Below, piece by piece: positions 48,950-57,423 of a DNA stretch of 64,000 nucleotides. The DNA comes from CAYRHN01 sp964424115. GTDB taxonomy: Bacteria; Chloroflexota; Anaerolineae; Anaerolineales; Anaerolineaceae. The notes under the pieces were generated by a model. It saw only the letters and a program-made list of their open reading frames with translations, made no database searches and was not told the DNA's origin. Where the stretch lies: positions 1 through 64,000 of the forward strand of contig CAYRHN010000018.1 of assembly GCA_964424115.1 (NCBI GenBank), read 5' to 3'. The position numbers were made by a program, and so were the translations under genes. Each line of letters opens with the position of its first letter. Within the stretch, counting starts at the first letter, position 1.

Positions 48950-50629
48950 ATGGCGCCGGACGAGATCGAAGCGGTACGTGCTTTCTTGCGGGCTCTCGCT
49001 GAGGGTAATCTAAGCTGCGCGTATGACGGCAAGGGCCCCCTGGCCGGGGAGTTGAAGTCGCTGCAGGCCAATCTGCGCCATTTGAACTGGCAGGTGCAGC
49101 AGGTGGCCAACGGCGATCTCAACCAGAGTGTGGACTGCATGGGCGATTTTTCGCAGGCCTTCAACCAGATGATCGCCAACCTGCGCAGCGCGCGCCAGGC
49201 CTTGCAGGAGAGCGAGGAGCTTTACCGCCTGCTGGCCGAGAACACGGGCGATGTGATCTGGCTGCTTGACCCTGATTTCAAATTGACCTATCTCAGCCCT
49301 TCGCTGACCCTGGTGACCGGCTACCTGCCGGAAGAGGCGTTGGGAAAGACCATCCAGGAATTTATGTCGCGCGGCAAGCTGCTGGAATTGCATGAAGCCC
49401 TGCGCAAAGTGAACGACCTGATGGAATCCGGGCAGCGCATCGAGCGGCTGGATTTTGAGATCGGCCTGGAGCGCAAGAACGGCGAGCTGCGCTGGCTGGA
49501 GACCTCGCTGAACGGCGTATATGACGAGGACGGGCAGTTTCGCGGCATCCGCGGGGTGGCGCGGGATATCACCGGCCGGCGGCAGATGCAGGCCGCCGAG
49601 CGCGAGCAGCGCATCCTGGCCGAGGCGCTGGCCGACACCGCCGCAGCGTTGAACAACGCCCACACCCTCAACGAGGTGTTGAGCAGCCTGCTTTCCAACA
49701 TTGGGCGGGTGGTGCCGCACGATGCGATCGGCATTTTCCTGATCGATGAGCACCGCGTGGCGCGCATGGTGGCCGGCTCCGGCTGGGAGCAGGCGGGCGG
49801 ACTGGCGACCAAAGGCCGCAAGCAGTTCTGCCTGCCGGTGGACGAAACGCCCAACATTGGTACCATGGCGCGCACCGGCAAACCGGTCCGGCTTGAAGAT
49901 GTGCGCGAGTCTCCCTGGCGGCGCAATCCGCAGACCGATTGGGTGCGTTCCTACCTGGGCGCGCCGGTGCTGATCAAGGGCGACCTGGCCGGTTTCCTGG
50001 GCCTGTACAGCGGGGAGGTGGGCTTCTTCACCGCCGAGCATGCCGAGCGCCTGACCAATTTTGCCAACCAGGCCGCTGACGCGATCGAAAAGGCGCAACT
50101 GATCGAAAAGCTGACCCAGCTTTCCATCACCGACGGGCTGACCGGGGTGTTCAACCGGCGCCACTTCATGGAACGGGTGGAGGTGGAGCTGGAGCGCAGC
50201 CGCCGCTACAACTATCCGCTGTGCGCGATGATGCTGGATGGCGACGATTTCAAGAAGATCAACGACACCTACGGCCACCCGGCCGGGGATATGGTGCTGC
50301 GCGAGATGTCGCGTATGTGCCGGTGCAAGCTGCGTAAGTCCGATCTGATCGGGCGCTACGGCGGGGACGAGTTGGTGGTACTGCTGCCCAACACGACCCT
50401 GACGCGCGCCAGGCTGGTGGCCGAACGCCTGCGTCAGGCGGCCCTGCATCACGTGGTGGCGGTGGACGGCGAGCAGATCATTGCCACCATCAGCATCGGC
50501 GTGGCCGAGTGGCGCCCCGAGCAGGAATCCGCAGCCGGGCTGCTGACCCGCGCCGACAATGCGCTCTACATTGCCAAACAGCACGGCAAGAACCGGGTGG
50601 CGGTAGAAGAGGTCGGTAAAAGCTCATAG
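48950..50629 (+). CDS. HAMP-like/PAS/GAF/GGDEF sensor diguanylate cyclase
   Basis: 559 aa from ATG 48950; a TTG at 48938 is an alternative that overlaps the V4R stop. Order: a HAMP-like helical pair (about 55-90, NGDLNQSVDCMGDFSQAFNQMI), PAS (95-215, LLAENTGDVIWLLDPDFKLTYLSPS), GAF (240-385, VPHDAIGIFLIDEHRVARMV), and GGDEF (395-555, GVFNRRHFMERVEVELERSRR, RYGGDELVVLL). The active-site motif is GGDEL, not GGDEF, but keeps the acidic residues, so it is probably active. No transmembrane segments, so soluble. Confidence 0.9.
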   Translation: MAPDEIEAVRAFLRALAEGNLSCAYDGKGPLAGELKSLQANLRHLNWQVQQVANGDLNQSVDCMGDFSQAFNQMIANLRSARQALQESEELYRLLAENTGDVIWLLDPDFKLTYLSPSLTLVTGYLPEEALGKTIQEFMSRGKLLELHEALRKVNDLMESGQRIERLDFEIGLERKNGELRWLETSLNGVYDEDGQFRGIRGVARDITGRRQMQAAEREQRILAEALADTAAALNNAHTLNEVLSSLLSNIGRVVPHDAIGIFLIDEHRVARMVAGSGWEQAGGLATKGRKQFCLPVDETPNIGTMARTGKPVRLEDVRESPWRRNPQTDWVRSYLGAPVLIKGDLAGFLGLYSGEVGFFTAEHAERLTNFANQAADAIEKAQLIEKLTQLSITDGLTGVFNRRHFMERVEVELERSRRYNYPLCAMMLDGDDFKKINDTYGHPAGDMVLREMSRMCRCKLRKSDLIGRYGGDELVVLLPNTTLTRARLVAERLRQAALHHVVAVDGEQIIATISIGVAEWRPEQESAAGLLTRADNALYIAKQHGKNRVAVEEVGKSS

Positions 50630-50685
50630 CTGATAGCGGAGGTCTCCTTTTCGTGGACAAGGTGACCCATATTCAGGAGGTTTCC

Positions 50686-51570
50686 GTGGATATTCCAACC
50701 GGTTTCGTTGAGGGAAAATTATTCGAGTCGCGCTTTGTGGAGGCGCGGCGGGTGGATCTCTGGTTGCCGCTGCAGTATGAGGCGGGCGGGCGCTTCCCGG
50801 TGCTGTATATGCACGATGGGCAGAATGTACTCGTCCCGGAGCTGTCGTACCGCGGGGTGGATTGGGGCATCGACGAGGCGGTGGTGCGCCTGGGGGACGC
50901 CATCCGTGCGCCGATCGTGGCGGCGGTGTGGAATACTCCCCGGCGGGTGAACGAATACCTGCCCTGCCGTCCGCTGGCCGAGGATTTTAGCGCAAGCAGC
51001 GAAGCGATCCCCAACAAAGGAAGCGATCAACCCACCCAAAACAAGATCCGGCGCGGCTGTGGGGACCCGGCCGTGTTGGAACGCTACGCCCGCCGCCTGA
51101 AGGGCCCGGTGCTGTCCAACGAGTACCTGCGCTTTATGGTCGAGGAGTTGAAGCCGTGGGTGGACCGCACCTTCCGCACCCTGACCGGCCCGCAGGATAC
51201 AGCGTTGATGGGCTCCAGCATGGGCGGGCTGATCTCGCTCTACGGGCTGTGCGAGTACCCGCAGGTCTTTGGCGGGGCGGGCTGCGTTTCCACGCACTGG
51301 CCGCTGGGCGGGCTGCGCTACATGCCCTACCTGCGCGCGCGCCTGCCCGCACCGGGGCGCAATCGCATCTACTTCGACCACGGCACGGAGGACCTGGACG
51401 GGCTGTATCCCGGTTTTCAGCGCCGGGTGGACAAGATCATGGAAGAACGCGGCTACCGCCAGGGGGTGGATTGGCTGACGCGCGTTTTCCCCGGCCAGGG
51501 GCATAACGAGGCCGCCTGGCGCGCGCGGGTGGACGAGCCGCTGAAGTTCTTATTTGGCAAGGAGCTTTGA
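50686..51570 (+). CDS. Esterase D/PHB-depolymerase-type alpha/beta hydrolase
   Basis: 294 aa from GTG 50686 with CAGGAGG 5 nt upstream; a GTG at 50653 is weaker. Family marks: FPVLYMHDGQNVL, nucleophile GSSMGG (in ALMGSSMGGLISLYG), acid region YFDHGTEDLDGLYPG, and the late His in FPGQGHNEAAW, as in PF00756 esterases (enterochelin esterase/feruloyl-like). No signal peptide. Acts on a soluble ester or siderophore; substrate unknown. Confidence 0.9.
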   Translation: MDIPTGFVEGKLFESRFVEARRVDLWLPLQYEAGGRFPVLYMHDGQNVLVPELSYRGVDWGIDEAVVRLGDAIRAPIVAAVWNTPRRVNEYLPCRPLAEDFSASSEAIPNKGSDQPTQNKIRRGCGDPAVLERYARRLKGPVLSNEYLRFMVEELKPWVDRTFRTLTGPQDTALMGSSMGGLISLYGLCEYPQVFGGAGCVSTHWPLGGLRYMPYLRARLPAPGRNRIYFDHGTEDLDGLYPGFQRRVDKIMEERGYRQGVDWLTRVFPGQGHNEAAWRARVDEPLKFLFGKEL

Positions 51571-51652
51571 ACCCGGATGGGACGGATTTCTATTTATAGG
51601 ATGTGTCAAGCATCCGTTTAATCCGTGCGCGCAGCGTCCGTGGTAAAGGCTT

Positions 51653-52177
51653 TTATTGGGCGGTTTGGGCGGCGCTGCCGTTCTTCCTGGCGCGCACGCG
51701 GGCGATGACCAGCGCCCAGAGGAAGCCCCCGGCCACCTTGGCGGCGAACTGTCCCAGCACGATCAGCGGCATGAAGGAGCCGAAGGCCAGGGTGGGGAAG
51801 ATCAGGCTGTCGGCGGCGGCGCTGAAGACATTAGAGCCGTTGGTGCGCACCAACCAGGGATGCCTGTGCAGCAACTGGTAGGTCAGCGCATCCACCGCGC
51901 CGGAAGCGGCAAAGGCCACCAGCGAGGCCAGGGCGATCTGCCCGGCGTCCTTGTTCAGCAGCCAGGAGATGAACGAACCGGTCGCGATCAGCGCGGCCAT
52001 CTTCGGCCACAGCCACTTGCCGCCCCAGGCGTCATGCAGCTTGTCGCGGCTGGTCAGATCCAGGCCAATGAAGAGAAAGGCGTTGGCAATGGTGGAAGAG
52101 GGGCCAAAGATCGCCACGGACAGGTTGGCCAGCACAGCGGCCAGCAGATAGATACCGATATAAAATTTCTTTTCCAT
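51653..52177 (-). CDS. VUT-family (YhhQ-type) queuosine-precursor transporter
   Basis: 174 aa from ATG of MEKKFYIGIYLL. Six hydrophobic segments; TIANAFLFIGLDLTSRDKLHD and VDALTYQLLHR are typical of the VUT/YhhQ membrane family that imports queuosine precursors (preQ0, preQ1). Located just downstream of queC and queF on the same strand. The role is supported by context: import of a precursor next to its biosynthesis enzymes. The C-terminal ARVRARKNGS tail is basic. Confidence 0.85.
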   Translation of the reverse strand: MEKKFYIGIYLLAAVLANLSVAIFGPSSTIANAFLFIGLDLTSRDKLHDAWGGKWLWPKMAALIATGSFISWLLNKDAGQIALASLVAFAASGAVDALTYQLLHRHPWLVRTNGSNVFSAAADSLIFPTLAFGSFMPLIVLGQFAAKVAGGFLWALVIARVRARKNGSAAQTAQ

Positions 52178-52311
52178 AAGTTCCTTTAAGGGTTCAGTCA
52201 CCAGGTCTTCTAGTGAATGTCAATCCGTACTCAGGATGACGGTGGATCACCCTGCATGTCAGCGAAACAGGGTAGCCACGGAGGTTCTCTGCGCCTCTGC
52301 GTGAGCAGGTT

Positions 52312-52968
52312 TTACTTCGCGTATTCCGTCGGGTCGGGGACGCCGGCCAGCTGGAAGGCTTCCTTGCGCTCCACGCACGTGCCGCAGGTGCCGCAGTGCA
52401 GCGCGCCGCCCTTATAGCACGACCAGGTCTGGACATAGGGCAGTCCCAGCGCGGCTCCCTGGCGGACGATCTCCGCCTTGGAGCAGTCCACGAAGGGCGC
52501 CAGCAGGTCCGGCCCGCCCTCGTTGGAGAGCTTCTCCATCGCGGCGAAAGCCTGGATGAACTCCTTGCGGCAGTCGGGGTAGATGAAGTGGTCGCCGGAA
52601 TGCACGCCGATGGCAACCGCGTCCAGCTTGCGGGACACAGCGATGCCGAAGGCCACCGCCAGCATGATCGCGTTGCGGTTGGGCACCACTGTCACGGCCA
52701 TGTTGGGCGCGGCATAATGCCCGTCCGGGACGGGGATCTGGTCGGTGAGGGCCGAGCCTTTCAGCAGCGCGCCCACCCCGGAGAGGTCGACCACGTCGAT
52801 GGGGGCGTCCAGCGCGGCGGCGCAGGCGCGGGCGTATTCCAGCTCCTTCTTGTGGCGCTGCCCGTAGTCGAAGGACAGCAGGCGCAGGGTATAGCCCTGG
52901 CTGTGCAGCAGGTAGGCGAGGGTGACGCTGTCCAGGCCGCCGCTGACGATCGCCAGCGCGCTAGGCAT
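52312..52968 (-). CDS. queC: 7-cyano-7-deazaguanine synthase QueC
   Basis: 218 aa. PP-loop SGGLDS near residue 9-14 binds ATP, followed by FDYGQRHKKEL; C-terminal zinc site SCYKGGALHCGTCGTCVERK holds four cysteines. It converts 7-carboxy-7-deazaguanine and ammonia to preQ0. The start overlaps the end of queF by 8 bp, so the two are translated together. Complete and typical. Confidence 0.97.
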   Translation of the reverse strand: MPSALAIVSGGLDSVTLAYLLHSQGYTLRLLSFDYGQRHKKELEYARACAAALDAPIDVVDLSGVGALLKGSALTDQIPVPDGHYAAPNMAVTVVPNRNAIMLAVAFGIAVSRKLDAVAIGVHSGDHFIYPDCRKEFIQAFAAMEKLSNEGGPDLLAPFVDCSKAEIVRQGAALGLPYVQTWSCYKGGALHCGTCGTCVERKEAFQLAGVPDPTEYAK

Positions 52969-53338
52969 GCTTGATCTCAGCCACGGCGGTCATTTGCAAT
53001 CCGCCGCGGATGTGCTGGACCAGCTGCACGCGCACCCACTTGGGCTGCAGCTTGTCGCGCAGGTCGGAGGCGATCTGCGCCGCCAGTCCCTCGCCGAAGA
53101 TGCGGTCTTCGCGGAACGACCACAGGTACAGCTTGAGGCTTTTGCTCTCGACGCACAGGGCGTCGGGTTCATATTCGATGGTGACGGTATTGAAATCAGG
53201 TTGGCCGGTGACCGGGCAATTACTCTGTAATTCGTCAGAGGTGAAGCGCACCAAAGTGACGTGCGCCGGGGCCGGGAATGTGTCCAGGTCCTTGCTCGGC
53301 TGGGTCATATTCTTCCCCAGCTTGGTGAATTCTTGCAT
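52961..53338 (-). CDS. queF: preQ0 reductase QueF
   Basis: 125 aa, the short unimodular type. The catalytic cysteine lies in QSNCPVTGQPDFNTVTIEY and the family's E-x-K-S-L-K-x-Y/L motif is ESKSLKLYL. It reduces preQ0 to preQ1 with NADPH. AAGGAG is 8 nt upstream of the ATG. Upstream of it lies the tandem repeat tract and no recognisable preQ1 riboswitch. Confidence 0.97.
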   Translation of the reverse strand: MQEFTKLGKNMTQPSKDLDTFPAPAHVTLVRFTSDELQSNCPVTGQPDFNTVTIEYEPDALCVESKSLKLYLWSFREDRIFGEGLAAQIASDLRDKLQPKWVRVQLVQHIRGGLQMTAVAEIKHA

Positions 53339-53452
53339 TCGGTTTTTCTCCTTCTGGGCGGGTTTTCCGAGACCGCCTATAACGATGTGTGCGAATGAAA
53401 TTTCGCGCCGTTATTATACCGCAAAAAAAGATTTACCACGGATAAACACGGA

Positions 53453-53603
53453 CACTTGCATATCATCCCCGATAGGGGACTTGCATGCACACTTGCATAT
53501 CATCCCCGATAGGGGACCTGCATGCACACTTGCACCAGCATGCACACTTGCACCTGCATGCAAGTGCAGGTGAGTGCAGGTGAGTGCAGGTGAGTGCAGG
53601 TGT
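53453..53603. repeat. Compound tandem repeat upstream of queF
   Basis: Two 37-bp units (53453-53489 and 53490-53526), each with CACTTGCA, ATCATCCCCGATAGGGGA and TGCATG; then two shorter CACTTGCACC units (53527, 53545), and, in inverted sense, four 10-bp copies of GTGCAGGTGA at 53564-53603. CCCCGATAGGGG gives a small hairpin in each 37-bp unit. The spacer 53339-53840 otherwise holds a family-B hairpin (53638-53671) and no gene. Confidence 0.85.
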
Positions 53604-53840
53604 GAACACACATAAGCCCTAGAACAACCAATAAAACCAGACCTCAAAGGTCTCGCAGACCTTTGAAGTCTATCCTCCCTGTGTCTGTGGGGAAAAGTTG
53701 ATTCAATTCTCTATTTGCGGTAGTACAATAGATACAGGGTTACCTGATTCCTGGTAAGACACCCACTCCCTATCGGTTTCATTTACTGTTAACCTCTTAT
53801 ATTCTTTTAAGGCCACTTTTCTAAGAAAAAGGAGGTTGAT

Positions 53841-54560
53841 ATGGCAATGCATGGAAAGTATCTGGCAGGCATGTGCCTGGCGGCGTTGATCCTGTGCGCC
53901 GTTGTGCGCAGCAGCCCGGCCCAATCCACCGGCAGCGGGGTGGGCGAGGCGCCGCGCCAGGGCATCCAGTCGGCGGACTGCGGGGCGGTGCTCTTCAGCG
54001 ACGATTTCAACGACGGCAACGCCGACGGCTGGATCTCCAGCGGCGACGGCACCTGGTACGTGGATAACTACGAGTACGTGGTCGATATGGGCGAAGGGTA
54101 TGACCTGAAGGGCATCTCTTTGAACGGCGACCCTTCGTGGACGAACTACGTATTCGAGATGGATATGGGCGCAGACGTGGGGGCCGATAAGGCCTACCTC
54201 TTTCGCTATATCGATGACGAAAATACATACGGGGCGGATGTGGTCGGGATCGGGGCTGAATTTAGCTTTGCCAACCTGGTCAAAGTGGAAGCAGGCGCGG
54301 CGCAAACTCTGGTTACCGTGAATTATGAGCATGACCTCCTTGCCTGGCATCACGTCGTCACGATCGTGCAGGGAAACCGGATCATCGTCACGGTGGACGG
54401 CGATCTGCTGTTCGACTACACCGACGAGGGTTCTACTCTCACCCACGGGCAGATCGGCCTGCAGGGCTGGACGGGTGGCTGGGGAAGCGATTCGGTGCGC
54501 TACGATAACATCACCGTCCGCTCGCTGTGCCAGGTCTTTTTACCGGCGGTGATCCGCTAG
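53841..54560 (+). CDS. Secreted concanavalin-A-like (3-keto-disaccharide-hydrolase-like) protein
   Basis: 239 aa. GGAGG precedes the ATG. Signal peptide about residues 1-28 ending in SSPAQS. The body (from CGAVLFSDDFNDGNADGW) has the DUF1080/LamG-like strand series: WTNYVFEMDMGADVGADKAYLFRY, LAWHHVVTIVQGNRIIVTVDGDLLFDYTD and GQIGLQGW. It ends with FLPAVIR, the local secreted-protein tail. A sugar-binding or polysaccharide-hydrolase function is guessed only from the fold. Confidence 0.88.
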   Translation: MAMHGKYLAGMCLAALILCAVVRSSPAQSTGSGVGEAPRQGIQSADCGAVLFSDDFNDGNADGWISSGDGTWYVDNYEYVVDMGEGYDLKGISLNGDPSWTNYVFEMDMGADVGADKAYLFRYIDDENTYGADVVGIGAEFSFANLVKVEAGAAQTLVTVNYEHDLLAWHHVVTIVQGNRIIVTVDGDLLFDYTDEGSTLTHGQIGLQGWTGGWGSDSVRYDNITVRSLCQVFLPAVIR

Positions 54561-54573
54561 ATTCGGAGGAAAT

Positions 54574-55623
54574 ATGCGTAAGCTCATGGATTGGATCCGG
54601 AGACATCAAGTCACTGCCTTCTTCATCCTTACCTTTGCCATCACCTGGGGATTGGGATTTTCCTACGGGGCAGTCATAACCCAAAACCAGTATTTCCTGG
54701 CGCCGTTGTTGGCGGTCGCCACCTGCGGACCTGCGCTGGCGGGGATCATCCTCGCTGCCATTACCAACACCTCCCCCAGGAAAGGCAGAAAAAGAACTTA
54801 CTGGATCGCTTTCCTGGCTGCCTGGGTCATCTCCGCGCTGGTATTTCTTGCCCATAATACTTTCATCAACCACGCTCCGCTCACCCCTCTCATGGCCGGC
54901 CTGACCTTTGTTGTTGTTCTGCCGGTGGCTTTTGTGATCAGCATGGCCTGGTCGCGCATTCCCAACGTGAGGAATTTGCTTTCCTCCCTGGTCCGCCCGC
55001 GAAGGGCGTGGGGCTGGTGCTTTGTGGCGCTGGTCCTGACGCCTGCTTTGATCCTGCTTTCGGCCCTGGTCAGCAGCCTGCTTGGGCGGGAGCCCCTCAG
55101 CGCCAATAAATTCCCGGAGCTGACCTGGACGCTGGCCGGGCTGATCCTGGTCGCATTCCTCTACCAATTCTTCTTTTTCAATGCCACCGGCGAAGAGGCG
55201 GGCTGGCGCGGATTTGCCCTGCCCCGCCTGCAATCGTTCACCAGCCCGCTGATCGCCAGCCTGGTCCTGGCACTCTTCTGGCCGCTGTGGCATTTCTTCC
55301 TGTGGCAGGCGGAAGGGGCGCCGGTGCTGACCCTGGATTATTGGCTTGGACAGTACATCCTGCATGTCCCGGCAACCTTTACCCTCGTCTGGATTTACAA
55401 CCGCAGTCAGGGCAGCATCCTGGCGGCAGGCATCGCCCACGCGGCGGGCAATACCGCCTTCGCATTTCTATACCTGGCGGATCAGCCGGTCTACAATTGG
55501 ACCGTGGTAGGGGTGGTGCTGGTGATGATCCTGGCCGACCGGATGTGGAAGAAGCTGCCGCCCGGCCACCCAGCTGTATACCAGGCGCCCGAAGCCCCCG
55601 TCCAACCCGGCGGGGAGGCTTGA
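54574..55623 (+). CDS. CPBP-family intramembrane metalloprotease
   Basis: 349 aa with eight or so transmembrane helices. Catalytic motifs of the CAAX/CPBP (Abi) family are intact: EEAGWRGFALPRLQ (E-E-x-x-x-R), the FWPLWHFFLWQ His, and the AGIAHAAGN helix. GGAGG precedes the ATG, and it follows the secreted ConA-like gene by 13 bp, so they are one operon. Roles include protein processing or bacteriocin immunity; target unknown. Confidence 0.92.
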   Translation: MRKLMDWIRRHQVTAFFILTFAITWGLGFSYGAVITQNQYFLAPLLAVATCGPALAGIILAAITNTSPRKGRKRTYWIAFLAAWVISALVFLAHNTFINHAPLTPLMAGLTFVVVLPVAFVISMAWSRIPNVRNLLSSLVRPRRAWGWCFVALVLTPALILLSALVSSLLGREPLSANKFPELTWTLAGLILVAFLYQFFFFNATGEEAGWRGFALPRLQSFTSPLIASLVLALFWPLWHFFLWQAEGAPVLTLDYWLGQYILHVPATFTLVWIYNRSQGSILAAGIAHAAGNTAFAFLYLADQPVYNWTVVGVVLVMILADRMWKKLPPGHPAVYQAPEAPVQPGGEA

Positions 55624-55673
55624 CCCGCCGCGCCAATTTTGAGAAAAAGAACCCTGTTCCTGGAAAGGATATT

Positions 55674-55796
55674 ATGGAACGCAGCGAATGGCTGAAGAAG
55701 ATGCAAAGGAATTTTGTAGGGGCGAAGCAATCCGGGCAGATCGCGGCTCTAAAAGGGGGGGACTTCTTCGGATTGTTTCGCCCAGACTGTGTGTAA
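55674..55796 (+). pseudogene. N-terminal stub of a truncated protein, invaded by repeat
   Basis: ATG reading MERSEWLKKMQRN followed by a repeat-derived end (GTAGGGGCGAAGCAATCC...) and a stop after 40 codons. The opening resembles the start of small Anaerolineae methyltransferases (M-x-R-x-E-W-L-K-x-M), so an insertion probably truncated such a gene. Weak assignment; the sequence is short. Confidence 0.35.
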
Positions 55797-55814
55797 ATTC
55801 AACCCCAAGAGATA

Positions 55815-55981
55815 GGCGTCCCTTTGTTGCGTTCATTTCAGTCCAATTTAACATGGCGGGCTGCCAAGTCGGATTGGATGGTCACACCTTCACAAAAGCA
55901 CGCCCGTATTGATCTGTTAAAGGCGGGCGCCACTCTGTTAAGGTCCTTGCTCCCTGATGCAACATGGCGTGGCGCCCCTAC
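55815..55981. repeat. Cluster of family-A elements
   Basis: Two or three overlapping copies: one ending in TTTAACATGGCGGGCTGCC, one from CATGGCGGGCTGCC to CAAAAGCACGCCCG (55856-55905), one from GGCGGGCGCCACTCTGTTAA to GGCGCCCCTA (55922-55981). A family-B hairpin is at 56116-56146. Gene-free between 55797 and 56206. Confidence 0.7.
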
Positions 55982-56206
55982 GGGAGGAAATGTATTGTAG
56001 GGACAGCCCGCAGGACAAGGCCGGTCCGCCGGTTTTTCCGGAATGCTTGCGCGGGTTGAGGGCAGCCTGCTTTGTGGAACCATATAGATTTTTTCACATG
56101 CCCCATTGATGAATCAGACCTCAAAGGTCTTGGAGACCTTTCAGGCCGGATTGCCGGTCAGCCGTCTGGCATCCCAGGTCTTGGAGGCCCGGGAGTTCTT
56201 TCTCAT

Positions 56207-56593
56207 TCAGGATTTGGATTTTTCTTTTGGCAGATCGTAGCGAAATTTCTTGAAATACAGCTCGGAAATTACAAAAACGAGCACGATGGTGCCGAAAAAG
56301 GCCGGCAGGTAGTAAGCAGACTGAAGGCGTTGGAATGCCTGCAAGAGGATATCTTCAATGACCCACAGGATCGCCATACACTGCACTTCCAAAGACGAGG
56401 TGCGCATGACCCCTTTCGGGAGCGTCTCCAATTGAGGGGAGCCGCACAGGAAGAAAAGCCAGCGGGGAGGTTGGACAAACCGGGGGGTGATGTTCTTGGG
56501 ATCGTTGGGATCGCGCGCCTTGCGGTAGGCGTAAAGCCAGATCATGGCGGAGCCGAACAACCAGATATAGAAGATGGTCGGGGTGGTGTCCAT
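56207..56593 (-). CDS. Small membrane protein beside the ferredoxin gene
   Basis: 128 aa with an N-terminal helix (6-22), a middle hydrophobic region and a C-terminal helix (FFGTIVLVFVISELYF, about 99-115) before a Lys-rich tail (FKKFRYDLPKEKSKS). It lies 9 bp from the ferredoxin gene on the same strand, so co-transcribed. No family recognised; a membrane partner of the redox protein is possible. Confidence 0.8.
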   Translation of the reverse strand: MDTTPTIFYIWLFGSAMIWLYAYRKARDPNDPKNITPRFVQPPRWLFFLCGSPQLETLPKGVMRTSSLEVQCMAILWVIEDILLQAFQRLQSAYYLPAFFGTIVLVFVISELYFKKFRYDLPKEKSKS

Positions 56594-56602
56594 GGGGCGG
56601 CC

Positions 56603-57061
56603 CTAATCCATCACCACTTCGGGGTTGAGCATGCGGATGGCGCCAGTGGGGCAGGCGGAGGCGCACAGGGAGCAGCCCAGGCAGGAGGCGCGTTTGGCCA
56701 GGTAGGGCACCGGCTGGGAAGCGCCGGGAGCGCTGAACTTACCGGGTTTGAGCGCCAGGGCGCCGGCCGGGCAGGTTTGCACGCAAATAATGCAGGAATC
56801 GCATTGCGTATAGACGAAGGTCGGGTAAGGCCACAGCTCGCGTTCCAGGCGCTGGACCGGCTCGCCGCGCGAATCGCGCACTGCGCCGAAACCGCACACC
56901 CGCCCGCAGACGTCGCACTCGATGCAGCGGGTCGGGTCGATCGCCTGGCGGATCGTCCGCCTGCCGCGCGGCAGCCCGTCGATGGAATGGATGGCGTCGG
57001 CCGGGCAGTAGCGCAGGCACAGCCCGCAGCCGTGGCATTCTTCGGTGATGGTGTTTGGCAT
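56603..57061 (-). CDS. Ferredoxin-type protein with four [4Fe-4S] clusters
   Basis: 152 aa with four C-x2-C-x2-C-x3-C motifs: CHGCGLCLRYC (about 9-19), CIECDVCGRVC (46-56), CDSCIICVQTC (87-97) and CLGCSLCASAC (125-135). Each is the full ligand set for a cubane, so 16 cysteines for four clusters. No signal peptide, so cytoplasmic electron carrier or subunit, probably partner of a larger oxidoreductase. The aldehyde:ferredoxin oxidoreductase gene is 1.3 kb away and would need such a carrier, but direct partnership is inference. Confidence 0.93.
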   Translation of the reverse strand: MPNTITEECHGCGLCLRYCPADAIHSIDGLPRGRRTIRQAIDPTRCIECDVCGRVCGFGAVRDSRGEPVQRLERELWPYPTFVYTQCDSCIICVQTCPAGALALKPGKFSAPGASQPVPYLAKRASCLGCSLCASACPTGAIRMLNPEVVMD

Positions 57062-57423
57062 GGGATGATCTCCTCAGAGCGTTTCACCGCAGATGAACGC
57101 GGATAAGAATATTTAACCACAAATGAACACAGATGAACACTGATGAAAAGAAGATAAAAGGCGACTATTCATCAGGTTTAATTTCGATCGATCAAATATA
57201 GGATTTTTAACCACAGATAAACACAGATAAACACAGATGAACAGAGATGAACAGAGAAAATAAAGAAAGCTTTAATCCGTGTTCATCCGTTCCATCCGTG
57301 GGCGAAGCATCCGTGTTAAAGCTCTTTTGGATTTAGATAAATAGAGAAAAAAAGTTCTTATCTGTGTTCATCCGCTCTTATCTGTGGTTAGATATCTTAT
57401 CTCTTCGCTGTATAATCAATAGT
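57062..57423. repeat. 10-bp periodic repeat arrays between ferredoxin and methyltransferase genes
   Basis: No gene seen. Array 57211-57260 is in exact 10-bp steps (CCACAGATAA, ACACAGATAA, ACACAGATGA, ACAGAGATGA); 57275-57322 is ATCCGTG type; 57358-57391 is TTATCTGTG type, the reverse complement of the first, so the tract can fold back. The TATAAT at 57411-57416 belongs to the next gene. Confidence 0.8.
57411..57416 (+). promoter_or_regulatory. -10 box, predicted leaderless start
   Basis: TATAAT ends 7 nt before the ATG at 57424; no Shine-Dalgarno sequence in between. Confidence 0.7.

Noticed and set aside
53339..53450. preQ1 riboswitch before queF
   Set aside because: The expected pseudoknot core and A-rich tail are not visible in the minus-strand leader.
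53453..53526. CRISPR array
   Set aside because: The 37-bp units are contiguous, with no spacers, and only two copies; no cas genes nearby.
53414..53647. Short ORFs with THLH/ACTLAPACT repeats upstream of queF
   Set aside because: They come from translating the tandem repeat and have no ribosome-binding site.
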